From contig NZ_JAIVAJ010000010.1 in assembly GCF_020171725.1 (NCBI RefSeq), positions 124,001 through 188,000 of the forward strand: a stretch of 64,000 nt of DNA, in the 5' to 3' direction. Shown here piece after piece: positions 7,586 through 15,654 of the stretch (positions are counted from its first letter, which is position 1; the number at the start of each line of letters is the position of its first letter). Under the pieces are notes generated by a model. It saw only the letters and a program-made list of their open reading frames with translations, made no database searches and was not told where the DNA came from. The translations under genes and the position numbers were made by a program. Source of the DNA: Halobacillus litoralis. Its GTDB lineage: Bacteria > Bacillota > Bacilli > Bacillales > Halobacillaceae.

Positions 7586-7609
7586 CTGTCACTTAAGCGC
7601 TGATTTTTT
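7561..7609 (+). terminator. Strong intrinsic terminator
   Basis: A long hairpin: ATCAGCGCTT/AAGCGCTGAT outer arms and GACAG/CTGTC inner arms around CATAA, followed by a run of T. It ends the transcript of the small genes. Confidence 0.8.
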
Positions 7610-7626
7610 ATACCTTAAATGAACCA

Positions 7627-8202
7627 TCACCACGGTTGTTTGAACCAGCTTGTCTCTTTAGGGAAATCGTTCCGGGTAAGGCTTTTCCCTGACATGTATT
7701 GTCTATAGGAAGTAATGGTCCCATCGTGCGAAACGACATAGAGGCGATCGGGGTGTTGCGCTTCGCACCATTTCAACCACTCTTCAGCCCATCTTCTAAA
7801 GGACTCCTCTTCCATTGTGTTGATTCCTTCATTCCAAAGGCTCTCCGGTACAGGTTCCGCAATTTGAAAAGCAGGAAAATCTGATTGAATCGTTTCTCGG
7901 TCCAGCATACGGTCGCATGGAAGGGTGGGCGCACCTTCCTTCTGAGGAAACATTCTTGGTGATACGAGGGGATGAACCACTTTTTTGCAAGGAAAAGGGC
8001 GACTCCAAATGTCGGCGGTTTGCAATGTTCGGCGGACCGGGCTGACGACGATGAGGTCATCCTCAGTTAATGTAAAGTCATCTTGTAACGCCCGGGCCTG
8101 CTCTTTCCCACGCTCCGTCAATGAAGGGTCCGGTATCTGAAGGCTTTCGGGTGTGTCGAGCGTATGCTCTCCTTGTCCGTGCCTGATGAAAACGAGCTCC
8201 AT
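7627..8202 (-). CDS. Histidine phosphatase (phosphoglycerate mutase-like) family protein
   Basis: A 191-residue protein of the histidine phosphatase superfamily. The catalytic RHG appears at once (MELVFIRHGQGEHT), LTERGKEQA follows near residue 35, VVSPVRRTLQTA near residue 60 supplies the phosphate-pocket arginine, and the second catalytic histidine is in VVSHDGTI near residue 165. The start was moved to the ATG preceded by AGGAGGTATGTAAG; longer in-frame versions would run into the divergent SDR promoter. Substrate unknown; cytoplasmic. Confidence 0.82.
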   Translation of the reverse strand: MELVFIRHGQGEHTLDTPESLQIPDPSLTERGKEQARALQDDFTLTEDDLIVVSPVRRTLQTADIWSRPFPCKKVVHPLVSPRMFPQKEGAPTLPCDRMLDRETIQSDFPAFQIAEPVPESLWNEGINTMEEESFRRWAEEWLKWCEAQHPDRLYVVSHDGTITSYRQYMSGKSLTRNDFPKETSWFKQPW

Positions 8203-8313
8203 CTTACATACCTCCTGATTTGCGAATATAGAAAGTGTATCATACATCTTTTTCCACCGACGTTTCATTTCAATCATAAAGGGGCAATCAAAGAAGACAA
8301 GGAGGCGGATGAA

Positions 8314-9111
8314 GTGAATATTTTCTCAAATGAAGCGTTGAAGGATCGACATATTATTGTGACTGGAGCAACAGGTGGCATCGGCTATGAAACCGCAAAG
8401 GAAATTGTAAAAGCGGGAGGCCATGTCACCATTACCGGACGAAATGAAGAGAAGTTGGCAGATTTGAAAGAAGAATGTGCTACGATAAATGGACAAGCAG
8501 CCGTTCACGTGGTGAAAGCTGATTTAAATGATGCAGACGGACGCCGTACTGTTGTGGACGAAGCAGTAAAGGAACACGGAAAAATCGACGGGCTTGTGAA
8601 CTCCGCCGGAATTATTGGGGGAGGACCGCTTGAAGATTTAGATGAGGAAGAATTGCGTAACATTATGGAATTGAATTTCTTCTCCACGGTTCTGTTTACG
8701 CAGTCTGTATTTAAACATATGAAGGAAGTCGGAGGATCGATTGTCAATTTATCGTCATTATCAGGCTTGAGAGGTACGAGTGGCAACACGGCATACAGTG
8801 GTTCGAAGTTTGCGGTGACTGGATTTACGCAGTCGTTTGCGCACGAAGCGATTGAAGACGGAGTTCGAGTCAATGCTGTTTGTCCGGGTTATGTGGATAC
8901 AGAAATGGGACAAGCCGCGATTCGTGGAAAAGGGGAGCGGGAAGGTCGCAGCTACGAAGAACAGCGACAGCTCGCCGAACAGGGCATTCCTTCCGGCAGA
9001 ATTTCTACTCCAGAAGAAGTAGCTCGTACCATTGTCTATTTATTATCAGATGCAGCAGGGAACATCGTAGGGGAGTCGATGAAGATTTCAGGCGGCGGTG
9101 TGATGCGGTAA
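8314..9111 (+). CDS. Short-chain dehydrogenase/reductase
   Basis: A 265-residue SDR of the classical type. The nucleotide-binding loop is VTGATGGIGYETAKEI (residues 17-32), NSAGIIGGG is near residue 90, and the catalytic Ser-Tyr-Lys set lies in IVNLSSLSGLRG and AYSGSKFAV. The C-terminal CPGYVDTEMG is the usual FabG-like substrate-loop region. Start: GTG with AAGGAGG 8 bases before it; no in-frame ATG fits. A MoeB/ThiF gene follows after 14 bases, so the pair is probably an operon. Substrate cannot be predicted. Confidence 0.85.
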   Translation: MNIFSNEALKDRHIIVTGATGGIGYETAKEIVKAGGHVTITGRNEEKLADLKEECATINGQAAVHVVKADLNDADGRRTVVDEAVKEHGKIDGLVNSAGIIGGGPLEDLDEEELRNIMELNFFSTVLFTQSVFKHMKEVGGSIVNLSSLSGLRGTSGNTAYSGSKFAVTGFTQSFAHEAIEDGVRVNAVCPGYVDTEMGQAAIRGKGEREGRSYEEQRQLAEQGIPSGRISTPEEVARTIVYLLSDAAGNIVGESMKISGGGVMR

Positions 9112-9125
9112 AAGGAGAGAGTTCC

Positions 9126-10145
9126 ATGAGTACAGAACGATACTCGAGACAGAGGTTGTTTTCGCCTATCGGTGATGAAGGACAGCAGAAAATGAGCGGG
9201 AAGCATGTGTTAATTGTTGGTGTCGGGGCGCTCGGGACAAGCTGTGCCGAGCAGTTGGTCCGGGCTGGAGTCGGCCATCTGACGCTGATTGACCGGGATT
9301 ACGTCGAGTGGAGCAATCTGCAGCGACAGCAGCTGTTCTCAGAATCAGATGCCGATTCCAGGCTGCCGAAAGTAGTGGCAGCGAAATCCCGGCTTGAACA
9401 GCTGAATCATGAGGTTCACATTACCGGATTAATCCAGGATGCTGGCCGCGAAGAACTCGAAGCCTTGCTCGGCGATGTCGATGTCATGATTGATGCGACG
9501 GATAATTTCGAAACGCGTCTACTCATGAATGACCTTTCTCAAATGTATCGCGTACCGTGGATTTACGGGGCATGTGTGAGCAGTCACGGAATGAGCTATA
9601 CCATCATCCCTGGTGAAAATGCATGTCTGCGTTGTTTGATGGATACGATTCCGATGGGAGGCGCCACCTGTGATACAGTGGGCGTCATCAGCCCTGCTGT
9701 CCAAATGGTGACGGCTCATCAAGTGACCGAGACGTTGAAGCTTTTAGTCGAGGATCATGAGGCGTTGACGGAGAGGTTCATTACCTTCGATCTCTGGAAG
9801 CACCGTTATTCTTCTATTTCCGTTGATAAAATAAAAAAAGAAGACTGCCCATCATGTGGGACGAACCCGACGTATCCGGCGTTATCAATCGAAAACCAGA
9901 CGAAATCAGCTGTATTGTGTGGACGGAATACGGTACAGATTCGACCTGCGCAAACAGGGGAACGAGATTTCGAGGAGCTGAAGGATAGACTGCCAGAAGG
10001 TACCATTAAAGAAAACCCTTTTCTACTATCCTACGACCAGGGGGATTTCCGCTTTGTTTTCTTTCGGGACGGACGTGTTCTCATTCACGGGACGAAGGAT
10101 ATTACAGAAGCCAAGACGATGTACCAGCGGATTGCGGGAGGATGA
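9126..10145 (+). CDS. MoeB/ThiF-family sulfur-carrier adenylyltransferase
   Basis: A 339-residue E1-like enzyme that would adenylate the C-terminal Gly-Gly of a ubiquitin-like sulfur carrier (MoaD or ThiS). Seen: RYSRQRLF near the N-terminus, the ATP site GVGALGTSCAEQLVRAGVG (residues 34-52), DRDYVEWSNLQRQQLF, DATDNFETR, the zinc pairs CLRC and CPSC, and the ATCDTVGV loop with the candidate catalytic Cys. The length matches Bacillus MoeB/ThiF. No molybdopterin or thiamine gene is adjacent, so the partner is unknown. Probably co-transcribed with the SDR gene. Confidence 0.82.
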   Translation: MSTERYSRQRLFSPIGDEGQQKMSGKHVLIVGVGALGTSCAEQLVRAGVGHLTLIDRDYVEWSNLQRQQLFSESDADSRLPKVVAAKSRLEQLNHEVHITGLIQDAGREELEALLGDVDVMIDATDNFETRLLMNDLSQMYRVPWIYGACVSSHGMSYTIIPGENACLRCLMDTIPMGGATCDTVGVISPAVQMVTAHQVTETLKLLVEDHEALTERFITFDLWKHRYSSISVDKIKKEDCPSCGTNPTYPALSIENQTKSAVLCGRNTVQIRPAQTGERDFEELKDRLPEGTIKENPFLLSYDQGDFRFVFFRDGRVLIHGTKDITEAKTMYQRIAGG

Positions 10146-10223
10146 ACCATTCTTTCTAACTAGTTTTCTCTAAGGAGATTTTGGGAAGAATATAGTAATA
10201 CATCCTTAAAGGAGGTCTCCTGC

Positions 10224-10310
10224 ATGGGACGACTTATTCGCAGAGTATTTAAATATGGGCCGATCGTTTATCCGATTGTTCGAAAGTTCCTACGTAAGCG
10301 CCGTAGATAA
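10224..10310 (+). CDS. 28-residue strongly basic peptide
   Basis: MGRLIRRVFKYGPIVYPIVRKFLRKRRR is encoded here (shown once in two parts: MGRLIRRVFKYGPIVY and PIVRKFLRKRRR). A near-perfect ribosome site (AAAGGAGGTCTCC) precedes the ATG and a dedicated terminator follows, so it has all the signals of a real gene. Eleven of 28 residues are Arg or Lys, and the middle is hydrophobic: an amphipathic, membrane- or nucleic-acid-binding peptide is likely. No function is known to me. Confidence 0.6.
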   Translation: MGRLIRRVFKYGPIVYPIVRKFLRKRRR

Positions 10311-10318
10311 AAAAGAGG

Positions 10319-10352
10319 TCGTGTCTCGGTATCAGAGACACGATTTTTTTCT
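10319..10352 (+). terminator. Terminator of the 28-residue gene
   Basis: TCGTGTCTC/GAGACACGA stem with a 6-7 base loop and a T-run. Confidence 0.8.
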
Positions 10353-10402
10353 ATTAAATATGGTAAACTTCTTAAAAAGAAAGCACGTAAGGGGGAGTCG
10401 TT

Positions 10403-11557
10403 GTGAATCGTTGGGATTCAACACCGGGTATTCGGTTCTTTGGTGGACGTACGTTATTGTACATATTGGGAATACTGTTGATTATCGGTTTGAACATACT
10501 CGTCTATTCGAAAGTAGGCTTTATTTTTCACCCGTTCATTGTATTTGTTGAAACGGTTGCGCTGCCCATTATCCTGACCGTTGTCGTCTATTATTTATTG
10601 CGACCGATCATTAATCTGATGGAAGGATGGAGGATCAGACGGGTGTGGGGGATACTCATTACCTTACTTCTTGTCGCGGGTTTAATCACCTTGTTGATCA
10701 TATTGATTGTCCCGTTTCTGGAAAAACAGTTTGTCAGTTTGGCTAACGAGCTGCCCAGTTATTTGCGGGACTTAATCAATTCCATGGATCAATGGCTGCG
10801 CAGCTCAATCTTTAGTGACTACTATAATGACGTATTCCAGAACATTAATGGTCTGTTGAACGAAATCCCTGATCTGTCGACATATGCTCAACAGACCGTG
10901 GAAGGAATCACCAACTTCATCACAACCCTTACGAATGTCGTCATTGCGATTGTGACTCTGCCGTTCATCCTGTTCTACTTGTTGAAAGACGGATATAAAC
11001 TACCGAAAAAAGTGGTCGGCTTCTTCCCGCCGAAAACTCGTGAAGAGGTCATGATGATTCTCAAAGGCATCGACCATCAGCTGAGTGCCTACATCCAGGG
11101 GCAAATCATTGTCAGCTTCTGTATCGGGATCATGATGTACATCGGATTTGTCATCATCGGGCTCGACTATGCTCTTCTGCTTGCGGCAATTGCCAGTGTG
11201 ACGAGCGTCGTTCCTTATTTAGGGCCGATGATTGCCATTACGCCAGCGCTGATCATTGCGATTGTAACGTCACCCTTCATGGTGCTGAAACTGGCGTTTG
11301 TCTGGACCGTTGTGCAGCTGCTCGAAGGGAAGTTCATTTCACCGCAGATTATGGGGAAGAGCCTTCATGTCCACCCGGTCACGATCATCTTTGTCCTTTT
11401 GACAGCGGGTCATCTGTTCGGAGTGATCGGCATTATATTAGCGATTCCTGGTTATGCGATTATCAAAGTGCTCGTCTCGCATCTGTTCATGGCGTTCCAA
11501 AGCAGATACAACCGTTTCGTCGATGAAGAGGATCAGTATTTAGTTGAGGAAGATTGA
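10403..11557 (+). CDS. AI-2E transporter family membrane protein (YueF/YdbI type)
   Basis: A 384-residue polytopic protein. Two hydrophobic helices near the N-terminus, a pair at about 65-110, an extracytoplasmic helical loop (about 110-180), and four to five C-terminal helices are visible. PFILFYLLKDG (near residue 190) and SVVPYLGPMIAITPA (near residue 270) are signatures of the AI-2E/UPF0118 family, which includes the quorum-signal exporter TqsA and Na+/H+ antiporter-like members from halophilic Bacillaceae. Function here is open. GTG start with AAGGGGGAG. A terminator follows about 90 bases after the stop. Confidence 0.85.
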   Translation: MNRWDSTPGIRFFGGRTLLYILGILLIIGLNILVYSKVGFIFHPFIVFVETVALPIILTVVVYYLLRPIINLMEGWRIRRVWGILITLLLVAGLITLLIILIVPFLEKQFVSLANELPSYLRDLINSMDQWLRSSIFSDYYNDVFQNINGLLNEIPDLSTYAQQTVEGITNFITTLTNVVIAIVTLPFILFYLLKDGYKLPKKVVGFFPPKTREEVMMILKGIDHQLSAYIQGQIIVSFCIGIMMYIGFVIIGLDYALLLAAIASVTSVVPYLGPMIAITPALIIAIVTSPFMVLKLAFVWTVVQLLEGKFISPQIMGKSLHVHPVTIIFVLLTAGHLFGVIGIILAIPGYAIIKVLVSHLFMAFQSRYNRFVDEEDQYLVEED

Positions 11558-11646
11558 CGAGGTTCTGGGTGTAATGGAGTGCTCTTGGAATCGAGTATTA
11601 GGACACGTACCTCCCAAACCTTCGTTTGAATATCGCTTAGCGCATG

Positions 11647-11683
11647 AAAGCCACGGGGACTTAGGATCGTCTCCGTGGCTTTT
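11647..11683. terminator. Intrinsic terminator between convergent genes
   Basis: AAAGCCACGGGGAC/GTCTCCGTGGCTTTT hairpin with T-run, between the permease and Nudix genes. Confidence 0.8.
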
Positions 11684-11703
11684 CTTGTGTTCCTCATTCC
11701 TGT

Positions 11704-12168
11704 TCAATCAATGACGGGAAGTGCTTTCCCTTCCGCCCAGTCCAGAATGAAGGGGGCTTGGCGCGAGTTCAAATTGTCCGGGAGTTCGTCTTTTGTAAAA
11801 AACTGATGCTGCCTTACTTCTGCACCGTAGTCAATCAAATCTCCGTTGTAAGAATCGGATTTGAAAATGATTTGAACGCTGTACACGCGGTCCTCGTTCG
11901 GGTAGGTGGCAAAGCATTTCTCGCCCGAGTACAAGCCGAAAAGTTCGAGGTTGTGCACATCGAGTCCCGTTTCTTCTAAGACTTCTCGCTTCGCTGTCTC
12001 CTCAAATTTCTCTCCAATTTCCATCACGCCTCCTGGAATACACCAATTATCGGCGTCCATGCGGTGCTGGAGCAGAATTTTATTCTCGTGTTCGATGATG
12101 ATGCCGCACCCTACGGTAAACAGCGTGTCGTGTCCGATCATTTTGCGCATATCTCTTATGTAATCCAT
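11704..12168 (-). CDS. Nudix hydrolase
   Basis: A 154-residue Nudix protein. The Nudix box, GX5EX7REUXEEXGU, is matched by GVMEIGEKFEETAKREVLEE followed by TGL (residues about 47-69). The preceding WCIPGG and the upstream VGCGIII ... ILLQHR fit the MutT-like subgroup. It would hydrolyse a nucleoside diphosphate derivative with Mg2+; substrate unknown. ATG start preceded by AAGGGG. Transcribed alone. Confidence 0.88.
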   Translation of the reverse strand: MDYIRDMRKMIGHDTLFTVGCGIIIEHENKILLQHRMDADNWCIPGGVMEIGEKFEETAKREVLEETGLDVHNLELFGLYSGEKCFATYPNEDRVYSVQIIFKSDSYNGDLIDYGAEVRQHQFFTKDELPDNLNSRQAPFILDWAEGKALPVID

Positions 12169-12303
12169 ACTTACTTTTCCCCTTTTCTATCAACCATAGC
12201 ATAGTAGCCGTAGACGAGGAAGAACAGACTGGAAATTCCCTTCCTTTTCATATTTCGAGCATTTGCTACAATAATAGATAGAGTTCTTATGGAGGATGAG
12301 TAT

Positions 12304-12765
12304 ATGAATATTGAAATCCTGCCACACCAGGATCGAAAGACGGCAGCTGAGATTTTAAGAATCCAGAAAGCATCCTATGCCGTCGAGGCCGAATTGATCG
12401 GTTTCTCCGACATTCCTCCTTTGAGGGATACAGTTGAAACCATCATGAAGAATGAAGAGACTTTTCTAGGATATGTGAAAGATGGGCAGCTTCTGGGCGT
12501 GCTCTCCTATAAAGAAGAACAAGATGAAATTGATATTTATAGACTGATGGTCGATCCATACCATTTTAGAAAAAGAGTCGGGCATTCGCTTTTACAGCAT
12601 CTCGTCCAAACCGTTCCAGAGAAAACGATGGTGGTTCAAACCGGGAAAGGGAATGAACCTGCGGTAAACCTTTATGCCAAGTTTGGATTCGAACAGACTG
12701 ATGAAGTGGAAGTAGAGCCTGACATTCGCATTGTCATGCTGAAGAAGTATTACTCTGCATCCTGA
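12304..12765 (+). CDS. GNAT-family N-acetyltransferase
   Basis: A 153-residue acetyltransferase. The acetyl-CoA-binding strand-loop is IYRLMVDPYHFRKRVGHSLL (residues about 80-99), with R/Q-x-x-G-x-G/A reduced to RKRVG, and the C-terminal LYAKFGFEQTDEV is the usual GNAT motif B. Start: ATG with TGGAGGATG; an in-frame ATG five codons earlier overlaps that ribosome site. Acceptor substrate unknown. Confidence 0.8.
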   Translation: MNIEILPHQDRKTAAEILRIQKASYAVEAELIGFSDIPPLRDTVETIMKNEETFLGYVKDGQLLGVLSYKEEQDEIDIYRLMVDPYHFRKRVGHSLLQHLVQTVPEKTMVVQTGKGNEPAVNLYAKFGFEQTDEVEVEPDIRIVMLKKYYSAS

Positions 12766-12872
12766 AGCACAACTTCACCGACTATTATCTGCTATCGTCA
12801 GGTGATCTTAACGGTGTTGGAGAAAGGGCATGCTTTCCTGGTATGATTTGAACCCAATACTCCTCAAAATGA

Positions 12873-12907
12873 AAAAAGACAGGTGCTGGCTGGCACCTGT
12901 CTTTTTT
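12873..12907. terminator. Bidirectional terminator
   Basis: AAAAAAGACAGGTGC/GCACCTGTCTTTTTT, a long perfect stem with A/T runs on both sides, between the GNAT gene and the element upstream of the YeiH-like gene's 3' end. Confidence 0.85.
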
Positions 12908-12949
12908 CAGAGTATCGCGAAAGTCTCATCGGTTCTTTTAAAGGTTGAG

Positions 12950-13033
12950 AAGCGGTGTCGGCGGAACAACTTGCTTTCCATGGGCGTCCGCTGTCCCCTG
13001 TATTTGTAACAGAAGCGTTCTCCATACTTTTTC
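12950..13033 (+). repeat. Truncated copy of a dispersed inverted-repeat intergenic element (copy 1)
   Basis: Contains ACTTGCTTTCCATGGGCG, related to the core ACTCGCTTTCC shared by four other intergenic places in this window, and 29 bases (13005-13033) that match exactly, in inverse orientation, the left flank of the copy at 50902-50930. Confidence 0.6.
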
Positions 13034-13040
13034 TTCTGAA

Positions 13041-14018
13041 TTATACAATCCAATAGGTCATAACGGACAAGAGGATGGAGGTGACAATAAGGAGAAGGAG
13101 TGGTTTCAGCGCCTTCTGTTTCAATTGACGTACGCTCACACTCAATCCGAGTCCGACCATGGCCATCGTCAGCAGGAAGGATGTAATGGTAGCTGTCGTT
13201 TCTAGGACCGGCTCTGGCAGGTCGACGACATAACTTCCGAATAAACTCATCAGGATGAACCCGACGAGAAACCATGGGAACGCAATTTGATTGGAGGTTC
13301 CTTCTTGTTTGCTGCGGTTCATGAACCAGATCAGCAAGAGGCTCAGTGGTACGAGCAGGAAGACACGGCCAAGTTTTGATAAAAGGGCCATGCCAAGTCC
13401 CTCTTCACCAGCAGGGGCTCCTGCCAATGCGACGTGTGCGACTTCATGCAGGCTGATTCCAGCCCACATTCCATAGGCTTCTGCGCTTAATGGGAGAAGG
13501 GGGCGGATCAGTGTGTATCCGACGGCAAATACCGTACCCACAATCGATATCAACCCTGCACTGATAGCTGTATCTTCTTCTTTCACTTTTAAAATCGGTG
13601 ATACGGCGGCAATGGCTGATGCGCCGCACACTCCCGTCCCGATTCCAAGAAGTACGGATAAGGAGCTGTCCGCATTAAATAGTCTGGCAAGAGCAATCAT
13701 CAGTCCAATTGCAAAGATGATGACAAGCAGATCACGTAGCAGGACGGGCAGTCCCTCACTTAAAATCACACTCATATTTAAACGAAGTCCAAACAGAATG
13801 ATGGCAAGCCTCAATAGTTTTTTTGCCGAGAACTGGATGCCTGTTCGTATGGCTTCTGGATAGCCGAAGAAGTGACGGTATAAGACGGCAAGTAAGATGG
13901 CTACCGCTAAAGGTCCCGTCTTGTTGATCACGGGTAACTCTGCTAAAAGAAAGCCTATTCCCGCCACAATCGCTGTGAATCCCATTCCGAGAAGAAGGGG
14001 ACGATAGGATCGATTCAA
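13041..14018 (-). CDS. YeiH-family (UPF0324) membrane protein, putative sulfate exporter
   Basis: A 325-residue protein with ten to eleven hydrophobic helices. GIGTGVCGASAIAAVSP (near residue 125), TAISAGLISIVGTVFA and ISLHEVAHVALAG are the conserved segments of the YeiH/UPF0324 family, annotated as putative sulfate exporters on the strength of one bacterial study. A TTG start with GAAGGGA upstream is the best fit. It is divergent from a LysR-family regulator, a common arrangement for this family (YeiH/YeiE), and the regulator probably controls it. Sulfate transport is family knowledge, not shown by the sequence. Confidence 0.8.
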   Translation of the reverse strand: MNRSYRPLLLGMGFTAIVAGIGFLLAELPVINKTGPLAVAILLAVLYRHFFGYPEAIRTGIQFSAKKLLRLAIILFGLRLNMSVILSEGLPVLLRDLLVIIFAIGLMIALARLFNADSSLSVLLGIGTGVCGASAIAAVSPILKVKEEDTAISAGLISIVGTVFAVGYTLIRPLLPLSAEAYGMWAGISLHEVAHVALAGAPAGEEGLGMALLSKLGRVFLLVPLSLLLIWFMNRSKQEGTSNQIAFPWFLVGFILMSLFGSYVVDLPEPVLETTATITSFLLTMAMVGLGLSVSVRQLKQKALKPLLLLIVTSILLSVMTYWIV

Positions 14019-14139
14019 CTTAAAATCCCTTCTTTCTTACGTCATTTTCTTCCCTACACTATACTCACCTGTTTAACATTAGTAAAATAAAACTTTATAA
14101 TAATAAGTATTAATATTTTAAATGAATGGAGCGGTCAGC

Positions 14140-15051
14140 GTGGATTTCGAAGCGATGCAGACGTTTATTACGGTAGTGGATGAGAAAAGCTTTACGAAAG
14201 CCTCCGAACGGCTGAACTTGTCCCAGCCTACAGTCAGTTTTCACATTAAAAATCTAGAGTCCTATTTTGATACCACCTTGATTGAGCGATCATCCAAGCG
14301 CTTCCGGGTAACACAAACAGGTGAGATGGTGTACCAACGGGCGAGACAGGTGAGCGGGGTCATTGATAAAGCTAAAACAGAAGTATTTGAGTTCCAGAAC
14401 CAGGTGCGAGGGTCCATTCGTATAGGAGCCAGTTATACGGTCGGAGAATATGTTCTCCCGTCCCTGTTGAAGGAGTTTGATAAGCACTACCCCGGCGTCG
14501 ATCTCCATGTTCAGATTGCGAATACGGAGAGGGTGAATAGAGGGGTGCAGCTGCATGACCTTGATGTAGGACTCGTCGAAGGTCAGGTCAATCATCAGGG
14601 GCTTTCATCGATTCCTTTTCTAGAAGATAAGATGGTCGTGATTGTTCCTCTACATCACCCTTTACGAGAGAAGGGGACGGTTACATTTGACCAGCTTCAG
14701 GATCAGACATGGTTGACGCGTGAAAGAGGGTCCGGCACAGGGGCGATGCTGGATTCCATGCTTGAGGCTTATAATATCCGCCCGAGGAAGCTGATTACCA
14801 TCGGAAGTAATCACGGTGTGGTTCAAAGTGTGAAACAAGGGCTTGGGATGTCCTTGATTTCTAGAACGGTCGTCGAGCATACCGATGCAGAAGCGCTTAT
14901 TATGGACCTGCCGTATATGAAGACGCCCACGAGATACTTCTCACTTGTTACCCCTGTGAATGATGAAGAAATCACGAAGAACGCGTCTGCCTTTATTGCC
15001 CAAATCAAACAACATTACCACCTTGAATTGTCACAAAATGATGATATTTAG
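14140..15051 (+). CDS. LysR-family transcriptional regulator
   Basis: A 303-residue LysR regulator. The N-terminal helix-turn-helix is MQTFITVVDEKSFTKASERL then LSQPTVSFHIKNLE; the effector domain starts at GSIRIGASYTVGEYVLPSLL. The family is usually 290-310 residues. The GTG start (VDFEAMQTF) has GGAG at 8 bases, better than the ATG six codons upstream. Divergent from the YeiH-like gene, with an AT-rich intergenic region expected to hold the operator. The resemblance is to the CysL/CbbR/YeiE branch, which often controls sulfur or carbon genes. Confidence 0.85.
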   Translation: MDFEAMQTFITVVDEKSFTKASERLNLSQPTVSFHIKNLESYFDTTLIERSSKRFRVTQTGEMVYQRARQVSGVIDKAKTEVFEFQNQVRGSIRIGASYTVGEYVLPSLLKEFDKHYPGVDLHVQIANTERVNRGVQLHDLDVGLVEGQVNHQGLSSIPFLEDKMVVIVPLHHPLREKGTVTFDQLQDQTWLTRERGSGTGAMLDSMLEAYNIRPRKLITIGSNHGVVQSVKQGLGMSLISRTVVEHTDAEALIMDLPYMKTPTRYFSLVTPVNDEEITKNASAFIAQIKQHYHLELSQNDDI

Positions 15052-15095
15052 GGAACGATTTTTCTGGTATCATAGAGAAATAGAGAGGGGATTGG

Positions 15096-15206
15096 GTGGT
15101 TCAAGTAGAAGTACACCAATTAAGGGAAAACTCGAATCGGCAAAAGAAAACATCAAACTTGCGGATCTCTGCATATCTTGAAAGGTTACAGGGTATCGTA
15201 AGGTAA
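15096..15206 (+). CDS. Possible 36-residue peptide
   Basis: A GTG-started ORF (VVQVEVHQLRENSNRQKKTS ... LQGIVR) with GAGAGGGG upstream. It is rich in Arg, Lys and Gln. I do not recognise it and there is no strong independent support. Confidence 0.25.
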   Translation: MVQVEVHQLRENSNRQKKTSNLRISAYLERLQGIVR

Positions 15207-15310
15207 GAAAGCAAATGAAACGTTTTTGAAGTCGTTTTCGTATGGAAGAATGTCGGAACGAATTGGTGTGGTTTCGAGCCAAATCTTGATCATAATACTG
15301 AGGTGAAACG

Positions 15311-15403
15311 ATGAAAAGCCTAGACCAGATTGTCGACTACTTAAAGACGCTGGGAGTAGAAGTAGAGAAGGTTTACAGAGCACCGAAGGAAGAGACCAGG
15401 TAA
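15311..15403 (+). CDS. Possible 30-residue peptide
   Basis: MKSLDQIVDYLKTLGVEVEK followed by ten residues, with a ribosome site (GAGGTGAAACG) before the ATG. It could be a genuine small gene or the beginning of a decayed one. The stretch from the LysR gene to ytvA (15052-15654) holds nothing else recognisable apart from a terminator-like hairpin. Confidence 0.3.
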   Translation: MKSLDQIVDYLKTLGVEVEKVYRAPKEETR

Positions 15404-15453
15404 GGAACGGCAATGCTTACCAAGAACCCGTCCATAACGATCATGAATAAATG

Positions 15454-15486
15454 AGGTGTGTTTCGATTGTGAGACATACCTTTTTT
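15454..15486 (+). terminator. Probable intrinsic terminator
   Basis: AGGTGTGTTTC/GAGACATACCT imperfect stem followed by a T-run; would end transcripts from the LysR or small-ORF region before ytvA. Confidence 0.55.
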
Positions 15487-15654
15487 GTTATCAAAAAAAA
15501 GAAAAGTTATCCGGCTTAAAAATGAATAAATCCGCCTGTTGGCGGGGTTGAATCGAACAAAAGCCTAACCATTTTTAGTGTTTTGATTGGAAATTTTCTC
15601 GAATTCATTTTACTATAAAAGTATTCATTCCATTTTCAAAGGGGATCGATCGAG

